From: JABSOG01 sp965277695
Lineage (GTDB): Bacteria > Pseudomonadota > Gammaproteobacteria > Enterobacterales > Alteromonadaceae
Assembly (NCBI GenBank): GCA_965277695.1
Contig: CBDIDQ010000033.1
Span: 371,397-435,396 of the forward strand
Length of the DNA stretch: 64,000 nucleotides
Reading direction: 5' to 3'
The position numbers and the translations under genes are program-made. Shown piece after piece: positions 26,744 through 36,298 of the stretch. Under the pieces are notes generated by a model. That model made no database searches. It was not told the origin of the DNA and saw nothing but the letters and a program-made list of their open reading frames with translations. How positions within the stretch are numbered: position 1 is the stretch's first letter; each line of letters starts with the position of its first letter.

Positions 26744-29700
26744 ATGAACAAGACTGCAACGAGCCGTGCTATTTCAACCGCACTTTCTATAGGGTTATCT
26801 ATAGGAGCAGGCACAACTTTAACTTTAGCGACAGCTGCCAATGCAGCAAATAAGGTGAGTGTTGACGACACCGTGACAAAATCCGTCACCACTGGAGCCA
26901 AAGCGGTCAGTATCGGTAATGCCGCCCAATTTAACGGTGATTTACGAGATATTAAACCTCGTTTGGGCTGGCAGCCGGGTGATGCGGTTAAAGTGGCAAA
27001 TCCTCGTCATATTCGTGACATTCAGACCATTTTACCAGCCGTTAATAAGGTCACAGATAAAGCCGATCCGCTGTTACAGAAGCAACTAAAGACTAAAGCG
27101 AAAAATCGCTTTAAACGTGACGCGGTAACTGGTGTAAATATAGACGGCATTGCATTCACCGGCGTCAATCCGCCCGATACTACCGGAGATATTGGCTTAA
27201 AATACTACATTCAGTCAATAAATGGTGCGCAAGGCTCAGTTTTCTCCATCTATGATAAAATTGACGGGGCAAAAGTGGCAGGACCACTGAACATGGCTGA
27301 CTTGGCAAGCGGAGATTGTACACAAAGCCTAGGCGATCCGGTGGTATTGTTTGATGAGCAGGCTAAACGTTGGTTACTGACTGAATTTTCTAGCCAAGAA
27401 ACCAAAAAGCTTTGTGTGTTGGTGTCAAAAACTGACGATCCGGTGACGGGCGGCTGGTATAGCTATGAATTTCAGGCACCGGAGTTTCCGGACTATCCCA
27501 AATACAGCCAGATGGGCGGGGTTTATTACGCCTCAGCCAATGAGAGCAAATCAGCTATATATGCCTTTGAGCGTAGCAAAATGTTAAATGGTCAGCCTGC
27601 GGCGATGATCCGCCAAGAAATTCCGACGCTAGCTGGCTTTGGTTTTAACGCTATCACCCCAGTTGATGTTGACGGCGAAAAAGACTTAGCAATTGGTGCG
27701 CCGGGCATGTTTATTCGTCATCGTGATGATGAATTACACAATGCCGGTGCCAACAATGCTGAGCAGGATTTTCTGGAGATTTGGACATTAACAGCTGACT
27801 TTGCCAGCGCTGATAATAGCAAGTTAGAAGGGCCATTTAACATTAAAATCACAGAGTTTGATTCTAATTTTAACTGCTCTGATGCAGGTTTTGGTTGTTT
27901 GGTGCAAAAGGATACCGATCAGACGTTAGATCCGCTTAGAGAAGTGGTCATGTACAAGGGCCAATATCGTCAGTTTGACAGTCATGAGTCGCTGGTGGGT
28001 AATTTTATTACCAAAGTCGGTGAAAATACCGCAGCTATTCGCTGGTTTGAACTACGTCGGGTTGGCGATAGCGATTGGTCGGTACATCAAGAAGGCACTT
28101 ACAGCGAAAGTGACGGAAATAACCGTTATATGGGGGCATCAGCAATGGATGGCGATGGCAATATTGCCATGGCTTATATGTTGACGGGTAGCGGTCAATA
28201 TCCGAGCTTGGCCTACAATGGCCGTGCGGTGGGAGATGAAGCGGGAACCTTGACTTTTGGTGAGCAAATTATCATTGAAGGTACCGGCGCGATTGAATCA
28301 GACCGTGATGGTGATTATTCACAAATGGGCATTGACCCTGTGGATAACTGTACCATGTGGTTTACTGGCGAATATGGTCGTGCGGGTGGCGAATGGGGCA
28401 CACGGGTGGCAAGTTTTAAAGTGCCGAGCTGTGGCGATCCGAATCCTGGCTTTACCCTGTCGGCAACCAATTTGACTCAGCAAGTCTGTGCCTCTGGTGA
28501 CTTACAACCCATCACCATCGGCGCATCCGGTTATAACGAATTCAATAAAGCGGTCAAACTTAGCTATGTTGATTTGCCTGATGGCATCTCGGGTAGTTTT
28601 ACCACTGACAGCATCAAACCCGGCGAGCAAGCTATTGCTAATTTGACGGTTGCGCAAAATACCGCTGCGGGTAGTTTTGTGTTAAAAGTCAAAGGTTTCA
28701 GTGATGGTGCGATTGAACGAGTGATCCAATCAAAACTCAGGGTTATGGACAAAAAGGCTGAAACCGCTGGGGTATTACCAGCTAATAATGCCGAGAAAGT
28801 GGCCTTGCTGCCGACATTAAAGTGGAGCACTGATGGTCGTGCCTCAAGTTATCGGGTAGAAATCGCCACAGATGAAGCTTTTAGCAACATCGTTACCCAA
28901 GCGACTATTAGTGGTGGCGACAGCTATCGTCCATCTACACCGTTAGTTGAAGAAACACTTTATTATTGGCGTGTCAGTGCGGCTAATTCGTGTGGCGAAT
29001 TGGTTTCAGCGGTGGCTAAATTCACCACCGGATCAGAAAAAGACGGTGCCACTGAACTGCAAAAAGGCGTCACTAGCGAACCTTTCTCTGGTGAAACTGA
29101 TTCATCGAATTTCTTCTATATCGATGTGCCAGCGGGCACTACGGACCTGACTTTTACTATCAATGGTGAAGATGGCGATGCCGATTTATATGTCGCTGCG
29201 GGTATTCGTCCACAGCCGGGCAGTGATTTAGTTTGTCGTGGCGAAAACGAAGGTAGTCAAGAAACCTGTGTGGTAGAAGGTGAAGTCGAGGGGACTTATT
29301 ATGCGGTGGTTGTTGGTTACGATGCCTACAACAACGCTACTATTTCGGCGACGTTTGCTGGTGCTGGCACAACAGGTCCGGTGATTAGCAGTCAAACAGT
29401 GTTAAGCACAATTGAGGATAGTGCTTTGACTATTTCGCCAGACGATTTGGTGGTTGAAGATGATAACTATCCAACCGGTTATACCCTGACTTTGCTGGCA
29501 GGTGAGAATTATAGTGTTACGGGCAGCACGGTCACACCAGTGGCTAATTTTAGTGGTGAGTTGACGGTTCAAGCAATAGTGAATAACGGTGAAGTGGACA
29601 GTGCGGCATTTAATCTGAAAATCCAAGTCACCCCGGTCAATGATGCACCGATCATCATTGATACCAGCAGTTTAACAGTCGATGAAGACGGCGAAGTCAC

Positions 29701-30316
29701 GCTGCAACTCTCAGACCTTAGTGTCAATGATGTTGATAATGAGTATCCGGGCGGGTTTAGTTTAATGATTGCCGCAGGTGCTAATTACACAGTAGTCGGG
29801 CAGGTGATAACACCAGCTGAAAACTTCAACGGCTCATTAAATGTTGGCGTAATAGTTAACGACGGTGCTGCCAACAGTAATGCAGCAACGTTACAACTAA
29901 CGGTCAGTCCAGTAAACGACGCACCAGTGACACAGGATGATACAGCAACAGTCGTCGAAGACAGCAGCGCCAATATCATCGACGTGCTGGTCAACGACAG
30001 TGATATAGATGCAGGCGATACACTCACCATCGCATCAGTTAGTTACACTGGCACTGGGGCGGCGATTATCAGTGAAGGCAAATTGAGTTATACGCCAAAA
30101 ACTGGGTTTAGCGGTTCAGAAGCGATTGAATACACAGTCAAAGATAGCGCAGGTGCCCAGAAAAGCGCCAGTGTAGCGGTGACTGTGACGGCTAAGCCAG
30201 TAACGCCAACGCCAGCACCGACGAATACTCGTCGCTCTGGTGGCGGTGGTATGTCTGGTGGCTTGATGCTGCTGTTGTTGCCGTTGCTTGCTATTCGCCG
30301 GTTGTTTTTGAAATAG
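26744..30316 (+). CDS. Large secreted multidomain protein with PPC, cadherin-like repeats and GlyGly-CTERM
   Basis: Protein of 1190 aa with a signal peptide ending near ANA-A (about residue 38). A large N-terminal domain (about 110-570) holds the segment NPPDTTGDIGLKYYIQSING and looks propeller-like. Then come an Fn3-like module (about 690-770, LPTLKWSTDGRASSYRVEIA), a PPC domain (about 790-865, FFYIDVPAGTTDLTFTINGE) and three tandem cadherin/Ig-like repeats marked by TPVNDAP and SPVNDAP. The end is SGGGGMSGGLMLLLLPLLAI then RR, a GlyGly-CTERM anchor. No protease catalytic triad was seen. It is probably a surface or secreted adhesive or binding protein. ATG is preceded by AAAGGA. Confidence 0.8.
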   Translation: MNKTATSRAISTALSIGLSIGAGTTLTLATAANAANKVSVDDTVTKSVTTGAKAVSIGNAAQFNGDLRDIKPRLGWQPGDAVKVANPRHIRDIQTILPAVNKVTDKADPLLQKQLKTKAKNRFKRDAVTGVNIDGIAFTGVNPPDTTGDIGLKYYIQSINGAQGSVFSIYDKIDGAKVAGPLNMADLASGDCTQSLGDPVVLFDEQAKRWLLTEFSSQETKKLCVLVSKTDDPVTGGWYSYEFQAPEFPDYPKYSQMGGVYYASANESKSAIYAFERSKMLNGQPAAMIRQEIPTLAGFGFNAITPVDVDGEKDLAIGAPGMFIRHRDDELHNAGANNAEQDFLEIWTLTADFASADNSKLEGPFNIKITEFDSNFNCSDAGFGCLVQKDTDQTLDPLREVVMYKGQYRQFDSHESLVGNFITKVGENTAAIRWFELRRVGDSDWSVHQEGTYSESDGNNRYMGASAMDGDGNIAMAYMLTGSGQYPSLAYNGRAVGDEAGTLTFGEQIIIEGTGAIESDRDGDYSQMGIDPVDNCTMWFTGEYGRAGGEWGTRVASFKVPSCGDPNPGFTLSATNLTQQVCASGDLQPITIGASGYNEFNKAVKLSYVDLPDGISGSFTTDSIKPGEQAIANLTVAQNTAAGSFVLKVKGFSDGAIERVIQSKLRVMDKKAETAGVLPANNAEKVALLPTLKWSTDGRASSYRVEIATDEAFSNIVTQATISGGDSYRPSTPLVEETLYYWRVSAANSCGELVSAVAKFTTGSEKDGATELQKGVTSEPFSGETDSSNFFYIDVPAGTTDLTFTINGEDGDADLYVAAGIRPQPGSDLVCRGENEGSQETCVVEGEVEGTYYAVVVGYDAYNNATISATFAGAGTTGPVISSQTVLSTIEDSALTISPDDLVVEDDNYPTGYTLTLLAGENYSVTGSTVTPVANFSGELTVQAIVNNGEVDSAAFNLKIQVTPVNDAPIIIDTSSLTVDEDGEVTLQLSDLSVNDVDNEYPGGFSLMIAAGANYTVVGQVITPAENFNGSLNVGVIVNDGAANSNAATLQLTVSPVNDAPVTQDDTATVVEDSSANIIDVLVNDSDIDAGDTLTIASVSYTGTGAAIISEGKLSYTPKTGFSGSEAIEYTVKDSAGAQKSASVAVTVTAKPVTPTPAPTNTRRSGGGGMSGGLMLLLLPLLAIRRLFLK

Positions 30317-30580
30317 CGTGTTTTGAATGATGAGGTGAGAAAGGGACTTGGACGAAACTCACCTCTGATTTCATGGATTTCATGCTCAACCAACTCAAGA
30401 CGTCTTCATAACGAGTTGTCAGCAGAAAAGTCGATGAAGTGCCGACAATATCAAATGTGTATTAATTGAGTTGTTACACAAGTATATTTTTATTTATTGA
30501 TTTTGATTTCATTTGTGATTTTAATTTAACCTTTAATACATTATCATATAACTCATGTCTCTTTATATGTTGAGTTTTAT

Positions 30581-31012
30581 ATGGCTATTAGCTATACGCC
30601 GAAGGTTGGCGATATATTGGAATGCAATTTTGGCAAGCTGCAAACGACTAAACCTTATGACTTTGATAAAAGAATACCGTATGAGATGGTAAAAAACCGC
30701 ATGGTGGTTGTTCTAAATCCTAAGTTAAATGGTAATTGCCTAGTGGTGCCAATATCGTCAAAGGAAAATCCTGATTTTATTAACCGGGAAATGCATATCG
30801 AAATGCCACAAATATTTTTTAAAGTAACCGACTTTTATGATGAAAGGCAAAGATGGGCAAAATGTGAAGCTATTCAATTAGTGAGCAGAGAAAGGTTATT
30901 TAAAATGAAAGATGGTAAGCATCGATTTGAGCAAAAGGTGAGCAGAGAGATAGTAACTCTGATTCAAAAAGCAGTCTGCAAATCCATTAATGCTTATTCA
31001 CTTTTAAAGTAA
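30581..31012 (+). CDS. PemK/MazF-superfamily toxin-like protein (orphan)
   Basis: Protein of 143 aa. The N-terminal block VGDILECNFG, the strand KNRMVVVLNPK and NCLVVPISS follow the PemK/MazF SH3-like barrel, most like the YifN-type subgroup. Canonical members are sequence-specific endoribonucleases. No antitoxin gene lies directly upstream or downstream, since the flanks hold no small frame with a ribosome site. The gene is clearly more AT-rich than its neighbours, which suggests recent arrival. Activity is unproven; the subgroup may not be toxic. Confidence 0.7.
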   Translation: MAISYTPKVGDILECNFGKLQTTKPYDFDKRIPYEMVKNRMVVVLNPKLNGNCLVVPISSKENPDFINREMHIEMPQIFFKVTDFYDERQRWAKCEAIQLVSRERLFKMKDGKHRFEQKVSREIVTLIQKAVCKSINAYSLLK

Positions 31013-31025
31013 ATGTAAAAACAAC

Positions 31026-31208
31026 GTAACTATTCAGCGAAACCGGTGATTTTGTGGATAAATGACATCAAACAAGGAGGGCCGTCTCGGCGCGATTTGT
31101 GCCGAAGGTGCAACGGTTTTTTGAAATAGCTGCACCATTTATCGAGGCGGGACTGGTGCGACACTTCGACCCCTCCTACCAAGAGTTATCCACAAGCTGA
31201 ATAGTTAC
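31026..31208. repeat. Composite element: R5 terminal repeats with DnaA boxes around an R3 core
   Basis: Perfect 13-bp ends GTAACTATTCAGC (31026-31038) and GCTGAATAGTTAC (31196-31208) enclose 183 bp. Just inside each end is a perfect DnaA-box 9-mer: TGTGGATAA (31053-31061) and TTATCCACA (31186-31194). The interior (31076-31180) is an R3-type palindrome from GGAGGGCCGTCTCGGCGCGA to CCCCTCCTACC. It looks like a non-autonomous mobile element or a nest of two. Confidence 0.82.
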
Positions 31209-31297
31209 AAAACAACTTGCAATGATTAAGTAAAACCAATTAAACTTAGTTCGTTGCCCATTGAGGCCTTATTGTACTTTCCCCTTGAGGGACTTAG

Positions 31298-31321
31298 AAA
31301 ACCCGGTTTAAACCGGGTTTT
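31298..31321. terminator. Perfect palindrome, probable bidirectional terminator
   Basis: A 24-bp perfect palindrome with an A4 run, stem ACCCGGT/ACCGGGT and T4 run, which reads as a terminator hairpin on either strand. It is 286 bp after the PemK-like gene; the composite repeat at 31026-31208 may have pushed the two apart. The rest of 31209-31516 holds no gene that I can see, only a TTGACA at 31429 that could serve the oxidase gene. Confidence 0.5.
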
Positions 31322-31516
31322 CGCCGTTCTGGCCGCCAAAAACCTTCTAATCACCATCCACAGCAATATATGCCATCATCGCTTTTGTTTTCCCCTTATC
31401 AGAATTGTGTTATTCAAGCATTAATTTTTTGACAGATGTCAGGATGGGTCCTAATCTATACGCTGAATTAGAAACTAATTGTGTTACTGATATGATAAAA
31501 ATAAGGTTTAAACAAA

Positions 31517-33496
31517 ATGGGAAATTCATTCTATAAACGAAACCGGGCTGTGGTGGCGACAACGCTATTATGCGCTCTGACGACATCGTGCGCCGACAGC
31601 ACATATCGCTCCGCGCCGGAAAGACTGCTTGCTTCTAGCCTCGGTAGCTATAAATCCTCCAACCTCAATTGTGGGGCAACAAGTTCGTATAACTTAACCG
31701 CACAACAAGGAACTATATCCGGTGGAGCCGCTGGGGCAACGTATTTTACTTACAACGGAGTAGTACCCGGAGAAACATTATGTGTGCTACCAGGTGAATC
31801 GCTTGAAATTCAATTAACCAATAGTTTGGATGGCATCACAGAAGATGACATGATTAACTTTACGCCTGCATTGACTGGTGGTGGGGATTCAGGAGCCCCT
31901 ATAAATAACACGGATTTAGATAAACTCGCCGCCAAAACCAGCATCACCAACATGCATACCCATGGTCTGCATGTAAGCCCAAGTAATCTGCAAGATAATG
32001 TGCTGCTACAAATCAATCCTGGCAAGACTGCGAATTATAAAATCGACCTGCCAAGTTATCATGCCCCTGGCACCCACTGGTATCATGCTCATTTACATGG
32101 CGGCACTGCGGTGCAAGTTCAGGGCGGTATGGCTGGTCCTATTATTGTTCAGGAAACGGCACAAACCAAGCAGACACCAATTGCTTATTTACCCCTGACC
32201 CATGAGTATCTGGTGCTAAAACAAAATGGTGAAGGTTACGTCGATAGTTCAGGTTCGACCAAGAGTCTGTCAGCGAGTGATAAAGCGGCGCAAAAACGGG
32301 TTAAAACAAAAGCCAAATTGTTGGAGAGATTGCAAAAGCTGACTAAAGATAATCGGGTAAAAGAACGCGTGAACAAAATGTCGGATGAAACGCTGGCGAT
32401 AATGGAACGAGAGCTGCAAGGGTTAATTTCGATCACCGATTTCTTCATGAATGGTAAGCTGAACCTCACTAAAGACGACTTGGTGGCAGGTGATATTGTG
32501 CGATTGAGATTTATCAATACCGGTTCACGAAATGTTGATGTTGTAAATCTTTATATGGATGGTGTCGATAACGCCGATATGTGGTTGGCAGCAGTAGATG
32601 GGGTGAACCTCACTGGAGTAAGTAAGGAGGGTACAGATTACGTGCCTTATAATGAGGCTAATCCGCTGGAAATGGGACCTGGTAACAGAGCTGATTTTTA
32701 TGTGGTGTTCAACGAAGCAGGTACTTATGAATTAAAGAGTGGGACTGGGACTAGTGCCACGATTTTAATGACATTTGTAGTGACTGCGGGCAGTGGAAAT
32801 AGCACTGATGTTGACCAGTTTGTTACCGCGCTGGACGACAGACTAGTAACACTTGGCGCAGAAGGTGCCTATGATAACTACCTGAAATCTCCGGTTAGTG
32901 ATACTGTTAATGCACAAAGAACGATTTCAATGAATGTATTGGCTGACGCAACAACAGTACCTACTCGGTTTGGCGTTAACAACCGAACATACGACCATGG
33001 CACAGATTACCTCGGATATAAAGAAGGTGATGGCGGGACTGATCCAAATAATCCAGCGGCCACTCATTGGCCTTTAGTCAGCGGAACAACAGAAGCTTGG
33101 AAAATTGTTAGTCAAGGTGCACAGGGCCATCCGTATCACATTCACGTTAGTCCATTCTGGGTTCAGGCTATTTGTAGCAACAATCCTGCTACTATCGAAG
33201 GCTGTACTGTTGATACTGCTCGAACAGAGGCTTTGGATCGTTGGCAAGATACCTTATATCTACCAACGGGCTATAGCGCTTTTGTGCGCTATCGAATACC
33301 GGCAGATAACCTGTTTCAGGGGGTGTTCGTGCTTCATTGCCACTTCTTGCAGCATGAAGACAGGGGTTTAATGATGAATTCGATGATAGTTGGTGACGCT
33401 GTTACTGATCCCGTCGCAACATTCGAAGCGCATGTGGCAGATAACGATGCAATCAATCAGGCCATAAATGGAACGGCTGTTAGTCATTCTCATTAA
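31517..33496 (+). CDS. Secreted multicopper oxidase (laccase-like) with coiled-coil insertion
   Basis: Three-cupredoxin oxidase of 659 aa that oxidises phenols or metals and reduces oxygen to water. All four copper motifs are present: HTHG (147-150), HWYHAH (187-192), HPYHIH (538-543) and HCHFLQHEDRGLM (607-619), giving type 1, 2 and 3 sites. The leader ends in LTTSC (Cys25), so it may be a lipoprotein or simply exported. Unusually, residues about 253-305 between domains 1 and 2 form a Lys/Glu-rich coiled coil (KTKAKLLERLQKLTKDN). The protein ends in SHSH. It is transcribed alone, convergent with apbE. Confidence 0.9.
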   Translation: MGNSFYKRNRAVVATTLLCALTTSCADSTYRSAPERLLASSLGSYKSSNLNCGATSSYNLTAQQGTISGGAAGATYFTYNGVVPGETLCVLPGESLEIQLTNSLDGITEDDMINFTPALTGGGDSGAPINNTDLDKLAAKTSITNMHTHGLHVSPSNLQDNVLLQINPGKTANYKIDLPSYHAPGTHWYHAHLHGGTAVQVQGGMAGPIIVQETAQTKQTPIAYLPLTHEYLVLKQNGEGYVDSSGSTKSLSASDKAAQKRVKTKAKLLERLQKLTKDNRVKERVNKMSDETLAIMERELQGLISITDFFMNGKLNLTKDDLVAGDIVRLRFINTGSRNVDVVNLYMDGVDNADMWLAAVDGVNLTGVSKEGTDYVPYNEANPLEMGPGNRADFYVVFNEAGTYELKSGTGTSATILMTFVVTAGSGNSTDVDQFVTALDDRLVTLGAEGAYDNYLKSPVSDTVNAQRTISMNVLADATTVPTRFGVNNRTYDHGTDYLGYKEGDGGTDPNNPAATHWPLVSGTTEAWKIVSQGAQGHPYHIHVSPFWVQAICSNNPATIEGCTVDTARTEALDRWQDTLYLPTGYSAFVRYRIPADNLFQGVFVLHCHFLQHEDRGLMMNSMIVGDAVTDPVATFEAHVADNDAINQAINGTAVSHSH

Positions 33497-33532
33497 AGGT
33501 CTAAAGGAACGGATAATCGTTTGATTGTATTT

Positions 33533-33598
33533 TTGGAGGGCCGTCTTGGCGCGATCACTGTGCCTTTGTCACAGTTCGCGGCGGGACGCCCCTCCTAG
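33533..33598. repeat. Palindromic element R3, copy C
   Basis: Short R3 copy (TGGAGGGCCGTCTTGGCGCGA through GCGGGACGCCCCTCCTA) between two convergent genes, followed by two further partial CCCCTCCTA units up to about 33616. An inner hairpin CTGTGccttTGTCACAG replaces the spacer seen in copy A. Confidence 0.8.
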
Positions 33599-33614
33599 CC
33601 CCTCCTAACCCCCC

Positions 33615-34514
33615 CTACAACAATTTTAACCCGCTAAAAACCTTCATATCATAATCTACCGCAATAAACGGCATATCCAGCGATTCTAACCATTCAAGTC
33701 CACCGGGACCTTTTAACATCGCGATAGTGGTGAGGGTACCTGCTAATACGCAACGTTCTGACCACAGGCTTACTGTGGCGAGACCTTCAATCGGGTAGCC
33801 AGTTTTGGGGTTGAGGATGTGGTTGTAACGTTTACCGTTGAGCAGAATAAAGCGTTCATAATCGCCGCTGGCAGCAATCGCACCATGAGTGAGTGGAATG
33901 CTGGCGATTTTGTCGTTAATGCCTTTTCTTGGATGCCTGATACCCACATTCCAAATGTACTTGCGGTCGCTAGCTGATGAAACGCCGATGTCTCCACCGA
34001 GGTTTACCAGCCCTTTGATTTGTTGTTGTTGCAGCAAGGCGACACAACGGTCGACGGCGTATTCTTTGACGATACCGCCAAAGTCGATTTCCATGCCTTT
34101 AAGTGGCAGGTTGATTTGTTGCTCATTCCATTGCACTTTCGGCCAGCCAATCAATGGCAAAATGGGTCTGAGTTGTTCTGGCGTCGGCACTTTGGCATCT
34201 TTAAAATCCCAGACTTGCCTTAATACGCCGGAGGTGATGTCAAATAGACCGTCACTTAATTCATAGGCTTGATGGGCAAATTGCAAGATCGCGAGGGTTT
34301 CTTCGTCTAGTGGCACAGCTTGACCTGTGCCTGCACTGTGGTTGATTTGCGATAGTAGGCTGTCAGGTAGGTAGCGGCTGTATTTTTTCTCCAGCCGTGA
34401 AACCTCCGCTTTTAATGGGGTAAAAATACGCTCAGCCGCTGCCTGATTAGTGCAAAAACACTGAATTTGGCAGGGTGAGCCCATCGCTTTAAAGCCGCTT
34501 TCAAATAAAATCAC
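33615..34514 (-). CDS. apbE: FAD:protein FMN transferase
   Basis: ApbE-family flavin transferase of 299 aa that links FMN covalently to Thr or Ser of target redox proteins. Family blocks are GLFDITSG, EIDFGGIVKEYAVDR (Mg/FAD site), VNLGGDIGVS and HILNPKTGYPI. No lipobox or signal peptide is seen, unlike many ApbE proteins, so it may act in the cytoplasm or use an unusual route. It follows the DUF3570 and DUF4266 genes on the same strand (96 and 29 bp gaps), a grouping I know from other Gammaproteobacteria, so the set is probably one operon. Confidence 0.92.
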   Translation of the reverse strand: MILFESGFKAMGSPCQIQCFCTNQAAAERIFTPLKAEVSRLEKKYSRYLPDSLLSQINHSAGTGQAVPLDEETLAILQFAHQAYELSDGLFDITSGVLRQVWDFKDAKVPTPEQLRPILPLIGWPKVQWNEQQINLPLKGMEIDFGGIVKEYAVDRCVALLQQQQIKGLVNLGGDIGVSSASDRKYIWNVGIRHPRKGINDKIASIPLTHGAIAASGDYERFILLNGKRYNHILNPKTGYPIEGLATVSLWSERCVLAGTLTTIAMLKGPGGLEWLESLDMPFIAVDYDMKVFSGLKLL

Positions 34515-34610
34515 TGGGTTACTCTTACGACTTTAATTCATATATAACAATAGTTTAGATAGCTTTTTGAGGTTGGTCGGGTAAGACCACGACAATAAAC
34601 ATTACTATCA

Positions 34611-35840
34611 CTAAAAGCGATAATCAAAACCAACAGTGAATAATTCAAAGTCTAGCAAGGCCGGGTTTTCGCTGTCATTACTGGCAAACCCTTTGTTTTT
34701 ACCACTGCGGTAACTCTGGGCTTTGAGATGAAAGCTCACTTGATCAAAATCTTTCACCAGCGTCAAGCTGTAGGTTTCGGCACCATAACCCGACAGGCGA
34801 TAATCGGTTGAGTGATAGCCGTCCGCCCGAACTTCATCATAAAAATGCTCATAAAAGTAACTGGCATCTTGATCATAAAAACGCAGCGAAGGCACAATTG
34901 TCAGTCCCCATGGTAACGGTTGGTGGTAGCTAAACTCAAAGGTATTGGATTCGATTTTCCAGCTATCGCGATAATAGCGGTAGTCGGCGTGAAATGCGCC
35001 ATCGGTCGCCTCAACATAATAGCGGTAGCGAGCGCTCAGGGTGCGGCTAATACGGCGCTCAGGGCGAGTATCGTTGAGTAACGCAAAACCAGCAAAGACT
35101 TGTTTGTAAGGATCTGATAAATATCCACTTTTGGTGGTATAACCAACAGAAAGCTGGATCGTACTATTTTTGTTGATCACCCGGGATATGGCTGCGAGTA
35201 CTGAGCTTGAATGTTTACTTTTTTCTTTCACCCGGTAAGTGAATATATCACTGTCGGTGGGTTCAATATCATCGTTAGAAAAATCAGCTGATAGCGCAAA
35301 AGTGCTCAAACGCTGGTCAAAATCAAAAGAGAAACTGCCACCAAAACTCAGAGAATCGTAATCATCTTCATCTGATGCGGCGATTGATAAAGCAAAAATC
35401 TTATCACCCATTTCATAAGCCGCGCTGATTTCAACATCTTGGCGGCTATCGTTAATTGATGCACCGCTCATCACCTGAGTGACGTTACCGTCGACATCTT
35501 TTAAAGTAAACCAAGCTGAGGCACCGGCCATGGTTTCGTGTTGATAGGCGACGTTAAATGATAGTTCGTCGTTGACTCGGGCTGAGAGGTTAAATTGGTT
35601 GGCGCGAATTTCGTAGCGTTCGGTGCTTTCACCAAACGGATTGCCAGTTTGTGTCGGACCAATATCATCTTCGCTGTAGTGATGAAAACGGTAACCAAAT
35701 TCGAAATCGCTGTCGTTGTCAAGAGTGTTATTGATTGCTGCTGGCGGCGTTGCGCTTTCGGGGGTATCGTCTGCTAGGGCCAAACCGGGCAAGGCCAGTG
35801 CCGCCGCTGCAAGCGCTTGTAATTTGAGTTTATTATCCAA
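34611..35840 (-). CDS. DUF3570 outer-membrane beta-barrel protein
   Basis: Protein of 409 aa with signal peptide (LAAAALALPGLALA-D). The remainder is a beta-barrel with alternating strands (LSARYRYYVEATDGAFHADY, FEFSYHQPLPWGLTIVPSLR) ending in VGFDYRF, a typical C-terminal aromatic outer-membrane insertion signal. The pattern fits DUF3570. It lies between the DUF4266 lipoprotein and apbE. Its linkage to ApbE suggests a role in an envelope redox process, but neither partner nor substrate is known. Confidence 0.83.
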   Translation of the reverse strand: MDNKLKLQALAAAALALPGLALADDTPESATPPAAINNTLDNDSDFEFGYRFHHYSEDDIGPTQTGNPFGESTERYEIRANQFNLSARVNDELSFNVAYQHETMAGASAWFTLKDVDGNVTQVMSGASINDSRQDVEISAAYEMGDKIFALSIAASDEDDYDSLSFGGSFSFDFDQRLSTFALSADFSNDDIEPTDSDIFTYRVKEKSKHSSSVLAAISRVINKNSTIQLSVGYTTKSGYLSDPYKQVFAGFALLNDTRPERRISRTLSARYRYYVEATDGAFHADYRYYRDSWKIESNTFEFSYHQPLPWGLTIVPSLRFYDQDASYFYEHFYDEVRADGYHSTDYRLSGYGAETYSLTLVKDFDQVSFHLKAQSYRSGKNKGFASNDSENPALLDFELFTVGFDYRF

Positions 35841-35869
35841 AATGATGATCCTGTACTTATTGTTATTAA

Positions 35870-36094
35870 CTAATTACAACCGCAGCCGCCGCCAGAGGTT
35901 GTGGTGCCACCAGATGAGGCTTCTTTACTGAAGTAAACATGGCGGTCAAAGGCCGATTGCATTTTATCGGTTTCCCATTGCATTTGGGCTTTGGATAGTT
36001 GGTCTCGTTCCCAGGGTTGTACTGTGGTGCAACCAGTGATTGCGATCAGGCAAGCCAGTATAGTGAGTCGGGCCATTGTTTTGTGCAGCATCAT
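35870..36094 (-). CDS. DUF4266 lipoprotein
   Basis: Lipoprotein of 74 aa started at ATG 36094 (or 36091), with GGAGG in front; the open frame runs 24 codons further upstream without a leader. Lipobox ITGC is followed by TVQPWERDQLSKAQM, the diagnostic DUF4266 segment, and the chain ends in a Gly-rich GGGCGCN tail with two cysteines that could bind metal or a cofactor. First gene of the DUF4266-DUF3570-apbE group. The thioredoxin-like gene that I recall accompanying such sets is not present here. Confidence 0.85.
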   Translation of the reverse strand: MMLHKTMARLTILACLIAITGCTTVQPWERDQLSKAQMQWETDKMQSAFDRHVYFSKEASSGGTTTSGGGCGCN

Positions 36095-36298
36095 TTTGCC
36101 TCCGGGTCGCTGTTGCTGTAAGGGTGTTGATCCAGTATAGCTTATTTGTGATTTGCTGCTGTTCAAATATTGTTCACTCTGTCGTGACTTGTTCTATACC
36201 CTTAATTAACAAAATGCTGGTCAAAATCTACCAGGAATGTTATGTTTCGCAGTCAAAATAATAACAGCCGTTATTATTTATTAAAGGAGATTGTACCA

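Noticed and set aside
31209..31321. Small RNA gene ending at the 24-bp palindrome
   Set aside because: No convincing promoter upstream; the palindrome alone supports only a terminator.
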